Assembly: GCA_015067385.1 (NCBI GenBank)
Contig: SVMP01000067.1
Span: forward strand, 1 to 10,482
DNA: 10,482 bases
Origin: Oscillospiraceae bacterium
Lineage (GTDB): Bacteria > Bacillota > Clostridia > Oscillospirales > UBA644
Reading direction: 5' to 3'
Shown: in pieces, positions 1 to 6,766 of the stretch
Layout of the letters: every line of letters starts with the position of its first letter
How positions within the stretch are numbered: the stretch's first letter is position 1
The notes under the pieces: model-generated
What the model was told of the DNA's origin: nothing
Databases searched by the model: none
What the model saw: the letters and a program-made list of their open reading frames with translations, nothing else
Translations under genes and position numbers: made by a program

Positions 1-828
1 GCGTTAAACCATGTTATCGAAAAATCGGGTTTTTCCGCAAAAGATATTGAATTCATCTTTGCAGGCGATCTGCTCAATCAGTGCGCTGGTTCGAACTTTT
101 GCGTTCGTGATATTGCTGTGCAGTTTTTTGGGCTTTACGGAGCGTGTTCGACAATGGCTGAAGCGATGATCCTCGGTTCAATGGTCATTGACGGTGGCTT
201 TGCCGACCGCACTCTTGCTCTTACAAGCTCTCATTTTTGCTCTGCCGAAAGACAGTTCCGCTTTCCTCTTGAATACGGAGCGCAGAGACCTCCATCGTCT
301 CAATGGACTGTAACGGGGGCAGGGTGTACTCTTCTTGAACGTGAAACCGAAAAACCGTCCGTTTCAATAGAGAAAGTAACTCCCGGTGCAGTCTGCGATA
401 TGTCTATAACAGACAGCGCAAACATGGGTGCGGCAATGGCTCCTGCGGCAGCGCTTACATTAAAAAGATATTTTGACGATACACAGTCTTCTCCGTCCGA
501 CTATGATCTTATCGTTACGGGGGATCTTGGAAAAGTCGGAGCCGATATCCTTCGTGAACTTCTGCTTACGGATGGTATCGATCTCGGTTCTGCCTATAAC
601 GACTGCGGACTGATGATCTATGATCTCGAAACGCAGGATGTTCATTCGGGCGGTTCGGGCTGCGGATGCTCGGCGAGTGTCCTTTGCGGATATATTTTGC
701 CTGAAATGTTGAAAAAAACGTATCGGAATGTTTTGTTTGTAACAACAGGCGCGCTGATGAGCCCGACAAGCAGTCTTCAGGGCGAGAGCATACCGGGTAT
801 CGCGCATCTTGTTAATCTGAAAGTTTAG
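1..828 (+). CDS. spoVAD: Stage V sporulation protein AD, 5'-truncated by the window edge
   Basis: The reading frame is open from base 1 and ends at TAG 826-828, giving 275 codons of a protein that is about 338 residues in Bacillus, so roughly 60 N-terminal residues lie upstream of the window. SpoVAD has a thiolase-like fold, binds dipicolinic acid (DPA), and belongs to the SpoVA channel that loads DPA into the forespore and releases it at germination. The signature visible here is GACSTMAEA, whose Cys (codon 145-147) sits where thiolase-fold proteins carry their active-site cysteine. Later blocks such as VTGDLGKVGADIL, the glycine-rich GGSGCGCSASVLCGY and the C-terminal SPTSSLQGESIPGIAHLV are characteristic of the family. 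The first in-frame start-like codons inside the window (such as GTG at 118) are internal, because upstream codons already encode family sequence (FAGDLLNQCAGSNF). spoVAE follows after 12 bases. A sigma-G promoter would be expected upstream, outside the window. Confidence 0.96.
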   Translation, partial: ALNHVIEKSGFSAKDIEFIFAGDLLNQCAGSNFCVRDIAVQFFGLYGACSTMAEAMILGSMVIDGGFADRTLALTSSHFCSAERQFRFPLEYGAQRPPSSQWTVTGAGCTLLERETEKPSVSIEKVTPGAVCDMSITDSANMGAAMAPAAALTLKRYFDDTQSSPSDYDLIVTGDLGKVGADILRELLLTDGIDLGSAYNDCGLMIYDLETQDVHSGGSGCGCSASVLCGYILPEMLKKTYRNVLFVTTGALMSPTSSLQGESIPGIAHLVNLKV

Positions 829-840
829 GCAGAGGTATTT

Positions 841-1194
841 ATGGAATATTTATCGTCTTTTTTATTTGGTGGAACGCTTTGCCTTATCGGGCAGATAATT
901 ATCGAGAAAACAAAGCTCACTCCTGCGCGTATACTTGTCGGTTATGTCGTTGCAGGTGTACTTCTCTCCGCTGTCGGTGTTTACGATAAGATCCTTGAGA
1001 TCGGCGCTTCGGGCGCATCCGTCCCTTTGACGGGGTTCGGTCATATTCTTGCGAAAGCTACACGGGAAGCAATCGATAAGGACGGACCGATCGGTATTTT
1101 TACGGGAAGTCTTATGGGTGCCGCAGGCGGTATCGAGTCCGCCGTAATTTTCAGCTGGCTTGCAGCTCTGTTATTCAGGGCAAAGAAAAAATGA
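841..1194 (+). CDS. spoVAE: Stage V sporulation protein AE (SpoVAEb type)
   Basis: This 117-residue membrane protein has the size and sequence pattern of SpoVAE/SpoVAEb. Hydrophobic segments lie at about residues 4-22, 31-50 and 85-113. Conserved family strings include LIGQIIIEKTKLTPARILV and the loop VPLTGFGHILAKATREAI. It is an inner forespore membrane component of the SpoVA DPA channel and acts with SpoVAC and SpoVAD. The ATG at 841 follows spoVAD by 12 bases, with an AGAGGT-like ribosome-binding site just upstream, so the two are cotranscribed. A hairpin terminator starts seven bases after the stop, so this is the last gene of the spoVA operon. Only the AEb-like protein is visible; no spoVAEa or spoVAF follows it. 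Confidence 0.95.
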   Translation: MEYLSSFLFGGTLCLIGQIIIEKTKLTPARILVGYVVAGVLLSAVGVYDKILEIGASGASVPLTGFGHILAKATREAIDKDGPIGIFTGSLMGAAGGIESAVIFSWLAALLFRAKKK

Positions 1195-1200
1195 TTTGTG

Positions 1201-1228
1201 AAGAAGACAGAGAGATCTGTCTTTTTTT
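1201..1228 (+). terminator. Rho-independent terminator of the spoVA operon
   Basis: A perfect 7-bp inverted repeat, AGACAGA (1205-1211) and TCTGTCT (1216-1222), encloses a GAGA tetraloop and runs into seven T residues (1222-1228). A residues upstream of the stem can pair with the T-run and lengthen it. It lies directly after the spoVAE stop and just ahead of the next promoter, so it separates the two transcription units. Confidence 0.85.
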
Positions 1229-1230
1229 GC

Positions 1231-1259
1231 TTGACAGATTCTTTATATTGTTATATAAT
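1231..1259 (+). promoter_or_regulatory. Consensus sigma-A promoter for the GH127 gene
   Basis: TTGACA at 1231-1236 and TATAAT at 1254-1259 are both perfect consensus hexamers separated by exactly 17 bases, and the surroundings are very AT-rich. The start point would be near 1266, giving a leader of about 35 bases before the ATG at 1301. The promoter begins two bases after the upstream terminator. No operator or catabolite-repression (cre-like) site was recognised in the short leader. A vegetative promoter here implies that the gene is not part of the sporulation programme. Confidence 0.85.
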
Positions 1260-1300
1260 TAATTAAATAATTAAAGAATTGCAGAAAAGAGGTAATTTCT

Positions 1301-3106
1301 ATGAAAACTCTACCCTTTGATTCCGTTAAAGTAACTTCCGGCTATCTTTTCGGAAAGCAGGAACTTAACCGTAAAACGACCATATATTCCGTATACGACC
1401 GCTTTGATGAGTCCGGCCGTGTTAAAGCTTTTGAATTTACATATGACAAAAACGATCCGAATGCGATTCAGCCTCATTATTTCTGGGACAGCGATCTTGC
1501 AAAATGGATCGAATCCGTTGCGTACATAATAAAAAACGATCCCGATTACGACCGTTCTCTTGAAGAAAAGGCAGATGCAATCATTGAAAATATTAAGAAA
1601 CATCAGGAAGAAAACGGTTATTTCAATATTTATTTTACAGTTGTTGAACCCGAAAACCGTTTTGCAAACCGAGACTGGCATGAGCTTTACTGCTTAGGTC
1701 ACCTTATGGAAGCGGCGGTTGCGTACGCCGATGCAACGGGTAAACGTGATCTTCTTGAATGTGTATCAAAATATACAGATCTCGTTATACGTGTGTTTAC
1801 GGAAGAAAGATCTGCCGGTTTCGTAACGCCGGGACACCCTGAGATAGAGCTTGCACTTATAAAGGCATATGACTTTACAGGTGATAAGAAATATCTTGAT
1901 CTTGCTGAGTTTTTCATTGATAATCGCGGATGTTCGGACGAGATAAATAACGATAAAATGTTCCAGTCCCATAAGCCTGTTCGTGAGTTGGACGAGGCTA
2001 CGGGTCACTCCGTTCGTGCTATGTATCTTTACACCGGTATGGCTTCTCTTGCAAAGAAAACGGGAGATCAGTCTCTTATTGACGCATGCCGCAGACTTTG
2101 GGAAGACACTGTTTTTCGTAAGATGTACGTTACTGGCGGCATAGGGTCGATCCATATGGGCGAAGCGTTTACCGTTCCGTTTGATCTTTCAAACGATCAG
2201 GCATATACAGAAACCTGTGCGGGTATAGGTTTGATGTTCTTTTCCAATGAAATGCTTTCGTTTGAAAACAATGCCCGTTACGCTGATGTTATCGAACGTG
2301 TCCTTTATAACGGTGTTCTTTCCGGTCTTTCGCTTGACGGCAGATCGTTCTTCTACGAAAATCCGCTTGAAATAAATCTCCGTGATCATATAACGAATAT
2401 TTGGGGAACAAAGCGTTATCCCATAACTCAGCGCCTTGAGTGCTTCAGTTGTTCATGCTGTCCTCCCAATGTTACAAGGCTTATTGCTACTCTCGGAAAT
2501 TATTTTTACGGTATCGACGGCGACACGTTCTACATTAACCAGTTCGTTTCTTCCGAAGCCGAGTTTGACGGTGTGTACTGTAAAGTATCAACCGAATATC
2601 CGCTCAACGGCAGAGTTACAGTTTCTGTAAAGGGTACGAAAAAGGTTGCGGTCAGAATTCCCGAATGGTGCGATAATTTCTCTTTAAATAAAGATTTCAG
2701 CTTTGAAAACGGTTATGCTGTTATTGATAACGACGGTGAGGATATTGTTATTGATCTTGACATGACTCCCAAGATCGTTTACGCCGATCCCCGAATTTCA
2801 AGCGATGCAGGAAAAGTCTGCGTCATGCGAGGCCCGATAGTTTACTGCGCAGAGGGTGTCGATAACGGAGAATTCCTTCATAGTTTCATTCTTCCAAAAG
2901 AACTCGATGCAACGGAAACGTTTTCCGAAGAATTCGGACTTATCACTCTTGAAGTGCCTTGCCGTAAACGTCTTCCTTTTGAAGGCGGTCTTTATTCTTC
3001 GTTTAAACCTCAGACAGAAAAAACGACGCTTAAAATGATCCCTTATAACTGCTTTGCAAACCGAGGCGAAACAGATATGGTCGTTTGGTTCTGTATGGAT
3101 AAATAA
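1301..3106 (+). CDS. GH127-family glycoside hydrolase, probable beta-L-arabinofuranosidase
   Basis: This 601-residue protein matches the GH127 (formerly DUF1680) family typified by Bifidobacterium longum HypBA1, which releases L-arabinofuranose from beta-linked arabino-oligosaccharides using a zinc-bound cysteine nucleophile. The catalytic set is intact. Glu288 (in GEAFTVPFD) fits the acid/base Glu322 of HypBA1. Glu304 and Cys306 (in YTETCAG) fit zinc ligands Glu338 and Cys340, with identical spacing. Cys386-Cys387 (in SCSCCPPN) fit Cys417-Cys418, the nucleophile and fourth ligand. The N-terminal two thirds is the (alpha/alpha) barrel, including DWHELYCLGHLMEA and PGHPEIELALIKAY; the rest is beta-rich. 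There is no signal peptide, so it should act in the cytoplasm on imported short oligosaccharides. The ATG at 1301 has AGAGG about eight bases upstream. It is a single-gene unit with its own promoter and terminator, and no transporter or sugar regulator is adjacent. The exact substrate is inference, since the family also includes other pentosidase activities. Confidence 0.92.
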   Translation: MKTLPFDSVKVTSGYLFGKQELNRKTTIYSVYDRFDESGRVKAFEFTYDKNDPNAIQPHYFWDSDLAKWIESVAYIIKNDPDYDRSLEEKADAIIENIKKHQEENGYFNIYFTVVEPENRFANRDWHELYCLGHLMEAAVAYADATGKRDLLECVSKYTDLVIRVFTEERSAGFVTPGHPEIELALIKAYDFTGDKKYLDLAEFFIDNRGCSDEINNDKMFQSHKPVRELDEATGHSVRAMYLYTGMASLAKKTGDQSLIDACRRLWEDTVFRKMYVTGGIGSIHMGEAFTVPFDLSNDQAYTETCAGIGLMFFSNEMLSFENNARYADVIERVLYNGVLSGLSLDGRSFFYENPLEINLRDHITNIWGTKRYPITQRLECFSCSCCPPNVTRLIATLGNYFYGIDGDTFYINQFVSSEAEFDGVYCKVSTEYPLNGRVTVSVKGTKKVAVRIPEWCDNFSLNKDFSFENGYAVIDNDGEDIVIDLDMTPKIVYADPRISSDAGKVCVMRGPIVYCAEGVDNGEFLHSFILPKELDATETFSEEFGLITLEVPCRKRLPFEGGLYSSFKPQTEKTTLKMIPYNCFANRGETDMVVWFCMDK

Positions 3107-3123
3107 TATTTTTTCAATTTTAT

Positions 3124-3158
3124 ATCGGACGGTATTATGTTTTACCGTCCGATTTTTT
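3124..3158 (+). terminator. Strong Rho-independent terminator after the GH127 gene
   Basis: A perfect 10-bp stem, TCGGACGGTA (3125-3134) pairing with TACCGTCCGA (3143-3152), has an 8-base loop and is followed by six T residues (3153-3158); A3124 and T3153 can add one pair. It lies 18 bases after the GH127 stop. The remaining bases 3159-3224 are AT-rich and hold only the leader and ribosome-binding site of spoIIIAA. The hairpin insulates the sporulation operon from the vegetative gene. Confidence 0.93.
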
Positions 3159-3207
3159 ATGCCTTAAAGTTCTATCTTTTGTTTTTGTAAAATATATATT
3201 TACGGAA

Positions 3208-3215
3208 GAGGGGGG
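3208..3215 (+). promoter_or_regulatory. Ribosome-binding site that supports the GTG start of spoIIIAA
   Basis: A G-rich GAGGGGGG stretch sits nine bases before the GTG at 3225. Another GTG at 3220 is out of frame, and no ATG is available in frame nearby, so this site supports the GTG as the true start. Confidence 0.65.
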
Positions 3216-3224
3216 ACAAGTGCC

Positions 3225-4196
3225 GTGAAAAATATTATTTCTGTTTTGCCCGAACGTTTAAAGAAAATATTCGAGACAGAAAGCCGTATTACCTCTGTTT
3301 CGGAGATCGTTTTAAGGTTGGAACGTCCATCCTGTGTCTTTTGTGAAAATGAGTGCTTGTTTATCTCTCCAAACGGACTTACACGACAAGCTTGTAAGGC
3401 TGTTTTGCTTTACAGATATGAGATCGACAGCATTTTCGAGAAAATATGCAAAAGCTCCGTCTATTCATTTGAAGAACAGATAAAAAACGGTTTTATATCT
3501 GTTAACGGAGGTCATAGGGTAGGTATATGCGGAACGGCGGTCGTAAAAAACGAAGCAGTTTCGGGCTTCCGTGATATAAACGGTTTTATTTTCAGAATTG
3601 CAAGAGAAGTAAAAGGGGCAGGGGAAGAAGCTGCCGAATATGTTTTGAACTCCGAAAAAGTGGTGAATACAGCCGTTATTTCTCCGCCCGGTGGAGGAAA
3701 AACAACTGTTTTGCGTGATTTGTGCCGTATTCTGAGCGAATCGGGAAAAAGGGTGAGCGTTGTGGATGAAAGGGGAGAGATCGGTGGCGTTTCGGACGGT
3801 GTTCCTTCATTTTCAAGCTGTTCTCTCTGTGATATTTTAGACTCTTGTCCGAAAACCGACGGTATTGAACTTGTTCTTCGTGCGCTTTGTCCCGATGTTA
3901 TTGTTTTTGATGAAATAGGGGACATCTGTGAAGCTGAAAAGCTTGTCAGTGCTATGAACAGCGGAGTTTCGTTCGTTTTTTCCGCACATGCGGACTCTTT
4001 TGCCTCTGCGGTAAGAAGACCTGCGTTTCAAATGCTTTTAAAGAACGGAGCGCTCGATCTTGTTGTTGTTTTGGGTGTTGGAAAACAAAGAGGAAAAATC
4101 GTTGAACTGAAGAAAATAAAATATGAGGAGGACGGTTATGAAGCAACTGGCATTGATATTGATCCTTGCGGCAAGTTCGTTTTGCGGAATATTTAA
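3225..4196 (+). CDS. spoIIIAA: Stage III sporulation protein AA, secretion-type ATPase
   Basis: This 323-residue protein is SpoIIIAA (about 307 residues in Bacillus), the cytoplasmic, mother-cell ATPase of the SpoIIIA-SpoIIQ channel, related to type II/IV secretion and pilus motor ATPases. The N-terminal half contains family blocks such as SVYSFEEQIKNGFISVNGGHRVGICGTAV. Walker A is SPPGGGKTT (residues 153-161), and Walker B is IVFDEIGD with Asp229-Glu230. VVDERGEIGG follows Walker A, and a sensor-like FVFSAHADS lies downstream. Start is GTG, chosen from the ribosome-binding site and frame. It is the first gene of the spoIIIA operon and overlaps spoIIIAB by 59 bases, so its last 19 residues are read in another frame over the membrane anchor of SpoIIIAB. 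In Bacillus the operon is sigma-E controlled; I could not confidently identify a sigma-E promoter in the AT-rich leader. Confidence 0.96.
   Translation: MKNIISVLPERLKKIFETESRITSVSEIVLRLERPSCVFCENECLFISPNGLTRQACKAVLLYRYEIDSIFEKICKSSVYSFEEQIKNGFISVNGGHRVGICGTAVVKNEAVSGFRDINGFIFRIAREVKGAGEEAAEYVLNSEKVVNTAVISPPGGGKTTVLRDLCRILSESGKRVSVVDERGEIGGVSDGVPSFSSCSLCDILDSCPKTDGIELVLRALCPDVIVFDEIGDICEAEKLVSAMNSGVSFVFSAHADSFASAVRRPAFQMLLKNGALDLVVVLGVGKQRGKIVELKKIKYEEDGYEATGIDIDPCGKFVLRNI
4125..4131 (+). promoter_or_regulatory. Ribosome-binding site that fixes the spoIIIAB start
   Basis: GAGGAGG lies six bases before the ATG at 4138. The earlier in-frame ATG at 4123 overlaps this site and has no upstream Shine-Dalgarno of its own, so 4138 is the better start. 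Confidence 0.8.
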
Positions 4197-4632
4197 AAGC
4201 TGGTCGATGAAACGCAAAATAGATGAACTCAGGGAAATTATTACGGCTGTTGAACATATAAAAGCAGGTATTTCATTCGGCAGAAAAAACTTGCCGTCGC
4301 TTTTTTCCGATATAGAAAAAGAAACCTGTCCTCTTTTTTACTCGATCGGAACAGAAACAAGATATGATACTGTTTATGAAAGGTATAAAAATATCAGAGC
4401 CGAAAAGGAAACAGGTTCATGGCTGTCCGATGTTGAAAAAAAGACTTTGGATAACTTTTTTATATCGATTGGACGCTCGAATGAGGAGGAGCAGAAATCT
4501 CTTTGCGACGGGACCCTTTTCCGACTATCGAATCATCTTGCGGAAGCCGACGAAAAATATAAAAAATACGGCGGACTTTTTTCTAAATCAGGGGTTCTGG
4601 CAGGACTGTTTATTGTTATTTTGCTTTTATAA
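4138..4632 (+). CDS. spoIIIAB: Stage III sporulation protein AB
   Basis: From the ATG at 4138 the product is 164 residues, close to the Bacillus length of about 171. It starts with a hydrophobic segment (LALILILAASSFCGIF, about residues 4-19) and ends with another (LAGLFIVILLL); a helical cytoplasmic domain lies between. Family marks include the early charged helix KRKIDELREIITAVEHIKAGISFGRKNLPSLF and the near-C-terminal KKYGGLFSKSGVLAGLFIVILLL. SpoIIIAB is related to the type II secretion GspF membrane platform and presumably couples the SpoIIIAA ATPase to the membrane part of the channel. The gene begins inside the end of spoIIIAA (59-base overlap, different frame), which suggests translational coupling. 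spoIIIAC starts 33 bases later. Confidence 0.93.
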   Translation: MKQLALILILAASSFCGIFKSWSMKRKIDELREIITAVEHIKAGISFGRKNLPSLFSDIEKETCPLFYSIGTETRYDTVYERYKNIRAEKETGSWLSDVEKKTLDNFFISIGRSNEEEQKSLCDGTLFRLSNHLAEADEKYKKYGGLFSKSGVLAGLFIVILLL

Positions 4633-4665
4633 AAATACCGCTTTTGCGGAGAAACGGATGTTGAC

Positions 4666-4863
4666 GTGAAGATAGATATTCTTTTTCAGATAGCGGCAGT
4701 CGGTGTAATAGTAGCTGTTCTGAATCAACTTCTTACAAAATCAGACAGATCCGAGCAGGCGTTGATGGTCACTATTGTTGGGCTCGTGATAGTTTTACTT
4801 GTTGTTGTCGGCGAGATAAAAACGCTTTTCGATACCATAAAACAGGCCTTTTCTTTTGTATGA
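4666..4863 (+). CDS. spoIIIAC: Stage III sporulation protein AC
   Basis: This 65-residue protein consists almost entirely of two membrane helices (about residues 5-23 and 32-51) joined by a short polar loop, TKSDRSEQ. That is the standard size and shape of SpoIIIAC (about 68 residues). The opening, IDILFQIAAVGVIVAVLNQLL, is typical of the family. I use the GTG at 4666; a GGAG at 4648-4651 is rather far (14 bases), and the nearer ATG at 4658 is in another frame and stops after three codons. A small 4-bp hairpin (CCGC-TTTT-GCGG, 4638-4649) touches this weak ribosome-binding site. The stop overlaps the spoIIIAD start as ATGA. The protein is an integral membrane part of the mother-cell channel. 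Confidence 0.95.
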   Translation: MKIDILFQIAAVGVIVAVLNQLLTKSDRSEQALMVTIVGLVIVLLVVVGEIKTLFDTIKQAFSFV

Positions 4864-5243
4864 ACATTTTGTATTTTGCGGCAATCGGGCTTATCGGCAC
4901 AATTTTTGCGGTTTTCGTTAAAAAGGTCGGAGAAGAATATCGGATAATAGTTTCCGTGGTCTGTATCTGTTCGATGATCATTTCCGTTCTTCCTTATTTG
5001 AATGATCTGTTTTCCAAAGCAGTTTCTTTTGCGATGCTTTCGGAAACATCTGCCGATAATTTTATATTGCTTTTAAAGGCTGTCGGGGTAGGATATATCT
5101 GTCAATTTACATCCGATATTTGTACAGATGCAGGGGAGACCGCGATCGCATCAAAAGTTGAACTTGCAGGGCGAATAGCTATCCTTTCAATGACGGTCCC
5201 CGTTATAAACTCTCTTGTTTCGATGATAGAACAGATGTTATGA
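4860..5243 (+). CDS. spoIIIAD: Stage III sporulation protein AD
   Basis: This 127-residue polytopic membrane protein is close in length to Bacillus SpoIIIAD (about 133). Hydrophobic segments occupy about residues 3-20, 27-47, 68-85 and 106-127. Family strings include LKAVGVGYICQFTSDICTDAGETAIASKVELAGRIAILSMTVPVI, in which the TSDICxDAGExAxASKVE core is highly conserved. SpoIIIAC and SpoIIIAD are sequence-related small membrane subunits of the SpoIIIA-SpoIIQ channel. Its ATG overlaps the spoIIIAC stop (ATGA, 4860-4863), and its own stop overlaps the spoIIIAE start in the same way (5240-5243). Both point to translational coupling and fixed stoichiometry. Confidence 0.96.
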   Translation: MNILYFAAIGLIGTIFAVFVKKVGEEYRIIVSVVCICSMIISVLPYLNDLFSKAVSFAMLSETSADNFILLLKAVGVGYICQFTSDICTDAGETAIASKVELAGRIAILSMTVPVINSLVSMIEQML

Positions 5244-6310
5244 AAAGAACAGCAGTTTTTATTTTGACTTTTTTCCTGACCGTTGTTATATTTCCGCTTG
5301 TTTTTTATGCGGAAGAACCGCACTTTCCCGTTCCGGAAACGGCGGAAGAGCTTGTCGGCGAAACGGTGACTCCCGAAAATTCTGCCGAAATTCTCTCTCT
5401 CGGCAAGATTTTAAAGTTTGTCTTTTCTTCTTTTGTCAATGCTTTCACCGATAAATTTTCGTTTATCGTTCAACTTTTCGTTTTGCTTTTTGCGATTTAT
5501 CTGATAAACAGTTTTTCCGAATCATTCGGTTCTCAAAAACTTCTTTCCGCAATGAGTTTTTCGGCTCTTTCCGTTTGTTCTGTTTCGGTTTTTTCCGATG
5601 TTTTTAATTCAACAGATGCTGTTTCCTCTGCTTTTTCTCAGCTTTCGGGGTTTCTTTCTTCTTTGTTTCCCGCTTTTTTGACATCGCTTGCATCCGCAGG
5701 CTATTCGTCTGTTGCGGCGACGGGAGGAAGCTCTCTCTTCTTTTCCGTTGAAGTGATTTCTGCGATCATATGCGGATGCTTAAAACCTTTTTCTACCGCA
5801 TATATTGTTGTCGGGACCGTGGCGGGAATTTCAGATAATGTAAATGTGAAAGCTTTTTCTGCTTTCATCCGTAATTTCTTTATAACATCCATAGGCGTTA
5901 TTTTAACTGTTTTCGGAGGAATGATGTCTTTGCAGACAACTCTTTCAATGACATCCGATAACCTTTTTAAACGTACCGCAAAGCTTGCCGCAGGCACGTT
6001 TATTCCTCTTTTCGGCGGCTCGGTCGGGGAGGGGCTTGAGTCGGCGTTTGCCTCTGCGGTCGTTATGAAAAACAGCCTCGGCGTTTTCGGGACATCGGTC
6101 GTATTCTTAACGATGCTTCCGTCTCTTTCAGCTCTTGCCGCAGATCTTATTATCTTTTCTGTTTCGTGTGCAGTCTGCGGTTTTTTCGGAAACGAAAAGG
6201 CGACTTCTTTTTTTTCGACTGTCAGAGACTGCATTGCCGTGATCTTCTCTGCGGCAACGGTTTGCTGTTTTATTTTGCTTATAGGGTTATCCTTGCTTAT
6301 AAAAATATGA
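5240..6310 (+). CDS. spoIIIAE: Stage III sporulation protein AE
   Basis: This 356-residue protein is a little shorter than Bacillus SpoIIIAE (about 399). An N-terminal signal peptide (about residues 1-24, ending near VFYA-EE) is followed by a short extracytoplasmic stretch and then many hydrophobic helices, giving a multi-pass protein. Conserved blocks include TAYIVVGTVAGISDN, TLSMTSDNLFKRTAKLAAGTFIPLFGGSVGEGLESAFASAVVMKNSLGVFG and the final hydrophobic helix. SpoIIIAE is thought to be the main membrane pore component of the SpoIIIA complex in the outer forespore membrane. It is coupled by ATGA overlaps to spoIIIAD upstream and spoIIIAF downstream. A long minus-strand open frame inside it is a shadow of the coding frame. 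Confidence 0.96.
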   Translation: MKRTAVFILTFFLTVVIFPLVFYAEEPHFPVPETAEELVGETVTPENSAEILSLGKILKFVFSSFVNAFTDKFSFIVQLFVLLFAIYLINSFSESFGSQKLLSAMSFSALSVCSVSVFSDVFNSTDAVSSAFSQLSGFLSSLFPAFLTSLASAGYSSVAATGGSSLFFSVEVISAIICGCLKPFSTAYIVVGTVAGISDNVNVKAFSAFIRNFFITSIGVILTVFGGMMSLQTTLSMTSDNLFKRTAKLAAGTFIPLFGGSVGEGLESAFASAVVMKNSLGVFGTSVVFLTMLPSLSALAADLIIFSVSCAVCGFFGNEKATSFFSTVRDCIAVIFSAATVCCFILLIGLSLLIKI

Positions 6311-6753
6311 AAGATATAATTATTTCCGTAATTCTGTGCGTTTGTTCGGGGACTGTTATCTCTGCGCTTTGTCCGAAAAGCTCTATCGGTAAACCGATCG
6401 TTTTTCTCTGTTCCGCGGTCGTTACGGGGGCTGTCATCTCTGTTTTTTCAGTCGGTTTAACAGACGACAGTTACTTCTTTTCTGTTCCCGATCTTTCCGA
6501 ATACGATTATTCCGAAACGGCAAACGAGGCTGTTTGTTCGTCTGTGGAAAAGACGGTAGCGGAAAATCTCTTTTCCGTTGTTTACAGCTATCTGGGTGTG
6601 TATCCCGAAAGCGTTAAAACAGATGTTGATTATAAAGACGGTCGGTTTTATCTTGCCGAGGCAGATGTTTTTGTTAAAACAGAACATGCGGATGCGTTGA
6701 AAAAGATAATATATGAAAAAACAGGATTGGAAGTGTCTGTTGTTGAACCGTGA
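6307..6753 (+). CDS. spoIIIAF: Stage III sporulation protein AF (short form)
   Basis: From the ATG at 6307 (ATGA overlap with the spoIIIAE stop) the product is 148 residues. Two membrane segments lie at about residues 3-20 and 29-49, the usual SpoIIIAF arrangement. A soluble domain follows, ending in VDYKDGRFYLAEADVFVKTEHADALKKIIYEKTGLEVSVVEP, an alternating beta/alpha pattern that fits the ring-building motif known for SpoIIIAF. Sequence similarity is weak by eye, and the assignment leans on position between AE and AG plus this topology. It is markedly shorter than Bacillus SpoIIIAF (about 206). An in-frame open stretch continues upstream to 6166, but that part overlaps conserved spoIIIAE sequence and does not look like a SpoIIIAF N-terminus. 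Confidence 0.85.
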   Translation: MKDIIISVILCVCSGTVISALCPKSSIGKPIVFLCSAVVTGAVISVFSVGLTDDSYFFSVPDLSEYDYSETANEAVCSSVEKTVAENLFSVVYSYLGVYPESVKTDVDYKDGRFYLAEADVFVKTEHADALKKIIYEKTGLEVSVVEP

Positions 6754-6766
6754 AAAAGAAAATACA

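Noticed and set aside
3160..3207. Possible sigma-E promoter ahead of spoIIIAA
   Set aside because: The region is AT-rich with ATATAT stretches, but no pair of elements matches the sigma-E -35 and -10 consensus well at the right spacing. The operon is expected to be sigma-E controlled, yet the site cannot be called by eye.
4638..4649. Hairpin between spoIIIAB and spoIIIAC as a terminator
   Set aside because: The stem is only four base pairs and no T-run follows, so it cannot act as an intrinsic terminator inside the operon.
4364..4669. A 101-codon + strand frame overlapping spoIIIAB
   Set aside because: It is an alternative frame of spoIIIAB with no domain; only its last three codons lie after the spoIIIAB-spoIIIAC gap ATG.
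5701..6234. A 177-codon open frame on the minus strand inside spoIIIAE
   Set aside because: It is antisense to a strongly conserved coding frame, has no ribosome-binding site or recognisable domain, and is explained by the codon bias of spoIIIAE.
6166..6306. Longer N-terminus for spoIIIAF
   Set aside because: The extension overlaps spoIIIAE, is rich in Arg/Lys/Phe in a shadow-like way, and lacks a start signal. The ATGA junction at 6307 matches the other junctions of the operon.
6713..6766. Longer N-terminus for spoIIIAG (start at 6713)
   Set aside because: It lies within the spoIIIAF coding end and adds 18 residues without family character. The ATG at 6767 directly precedes the expected short charged N-terminus and membrane helix.
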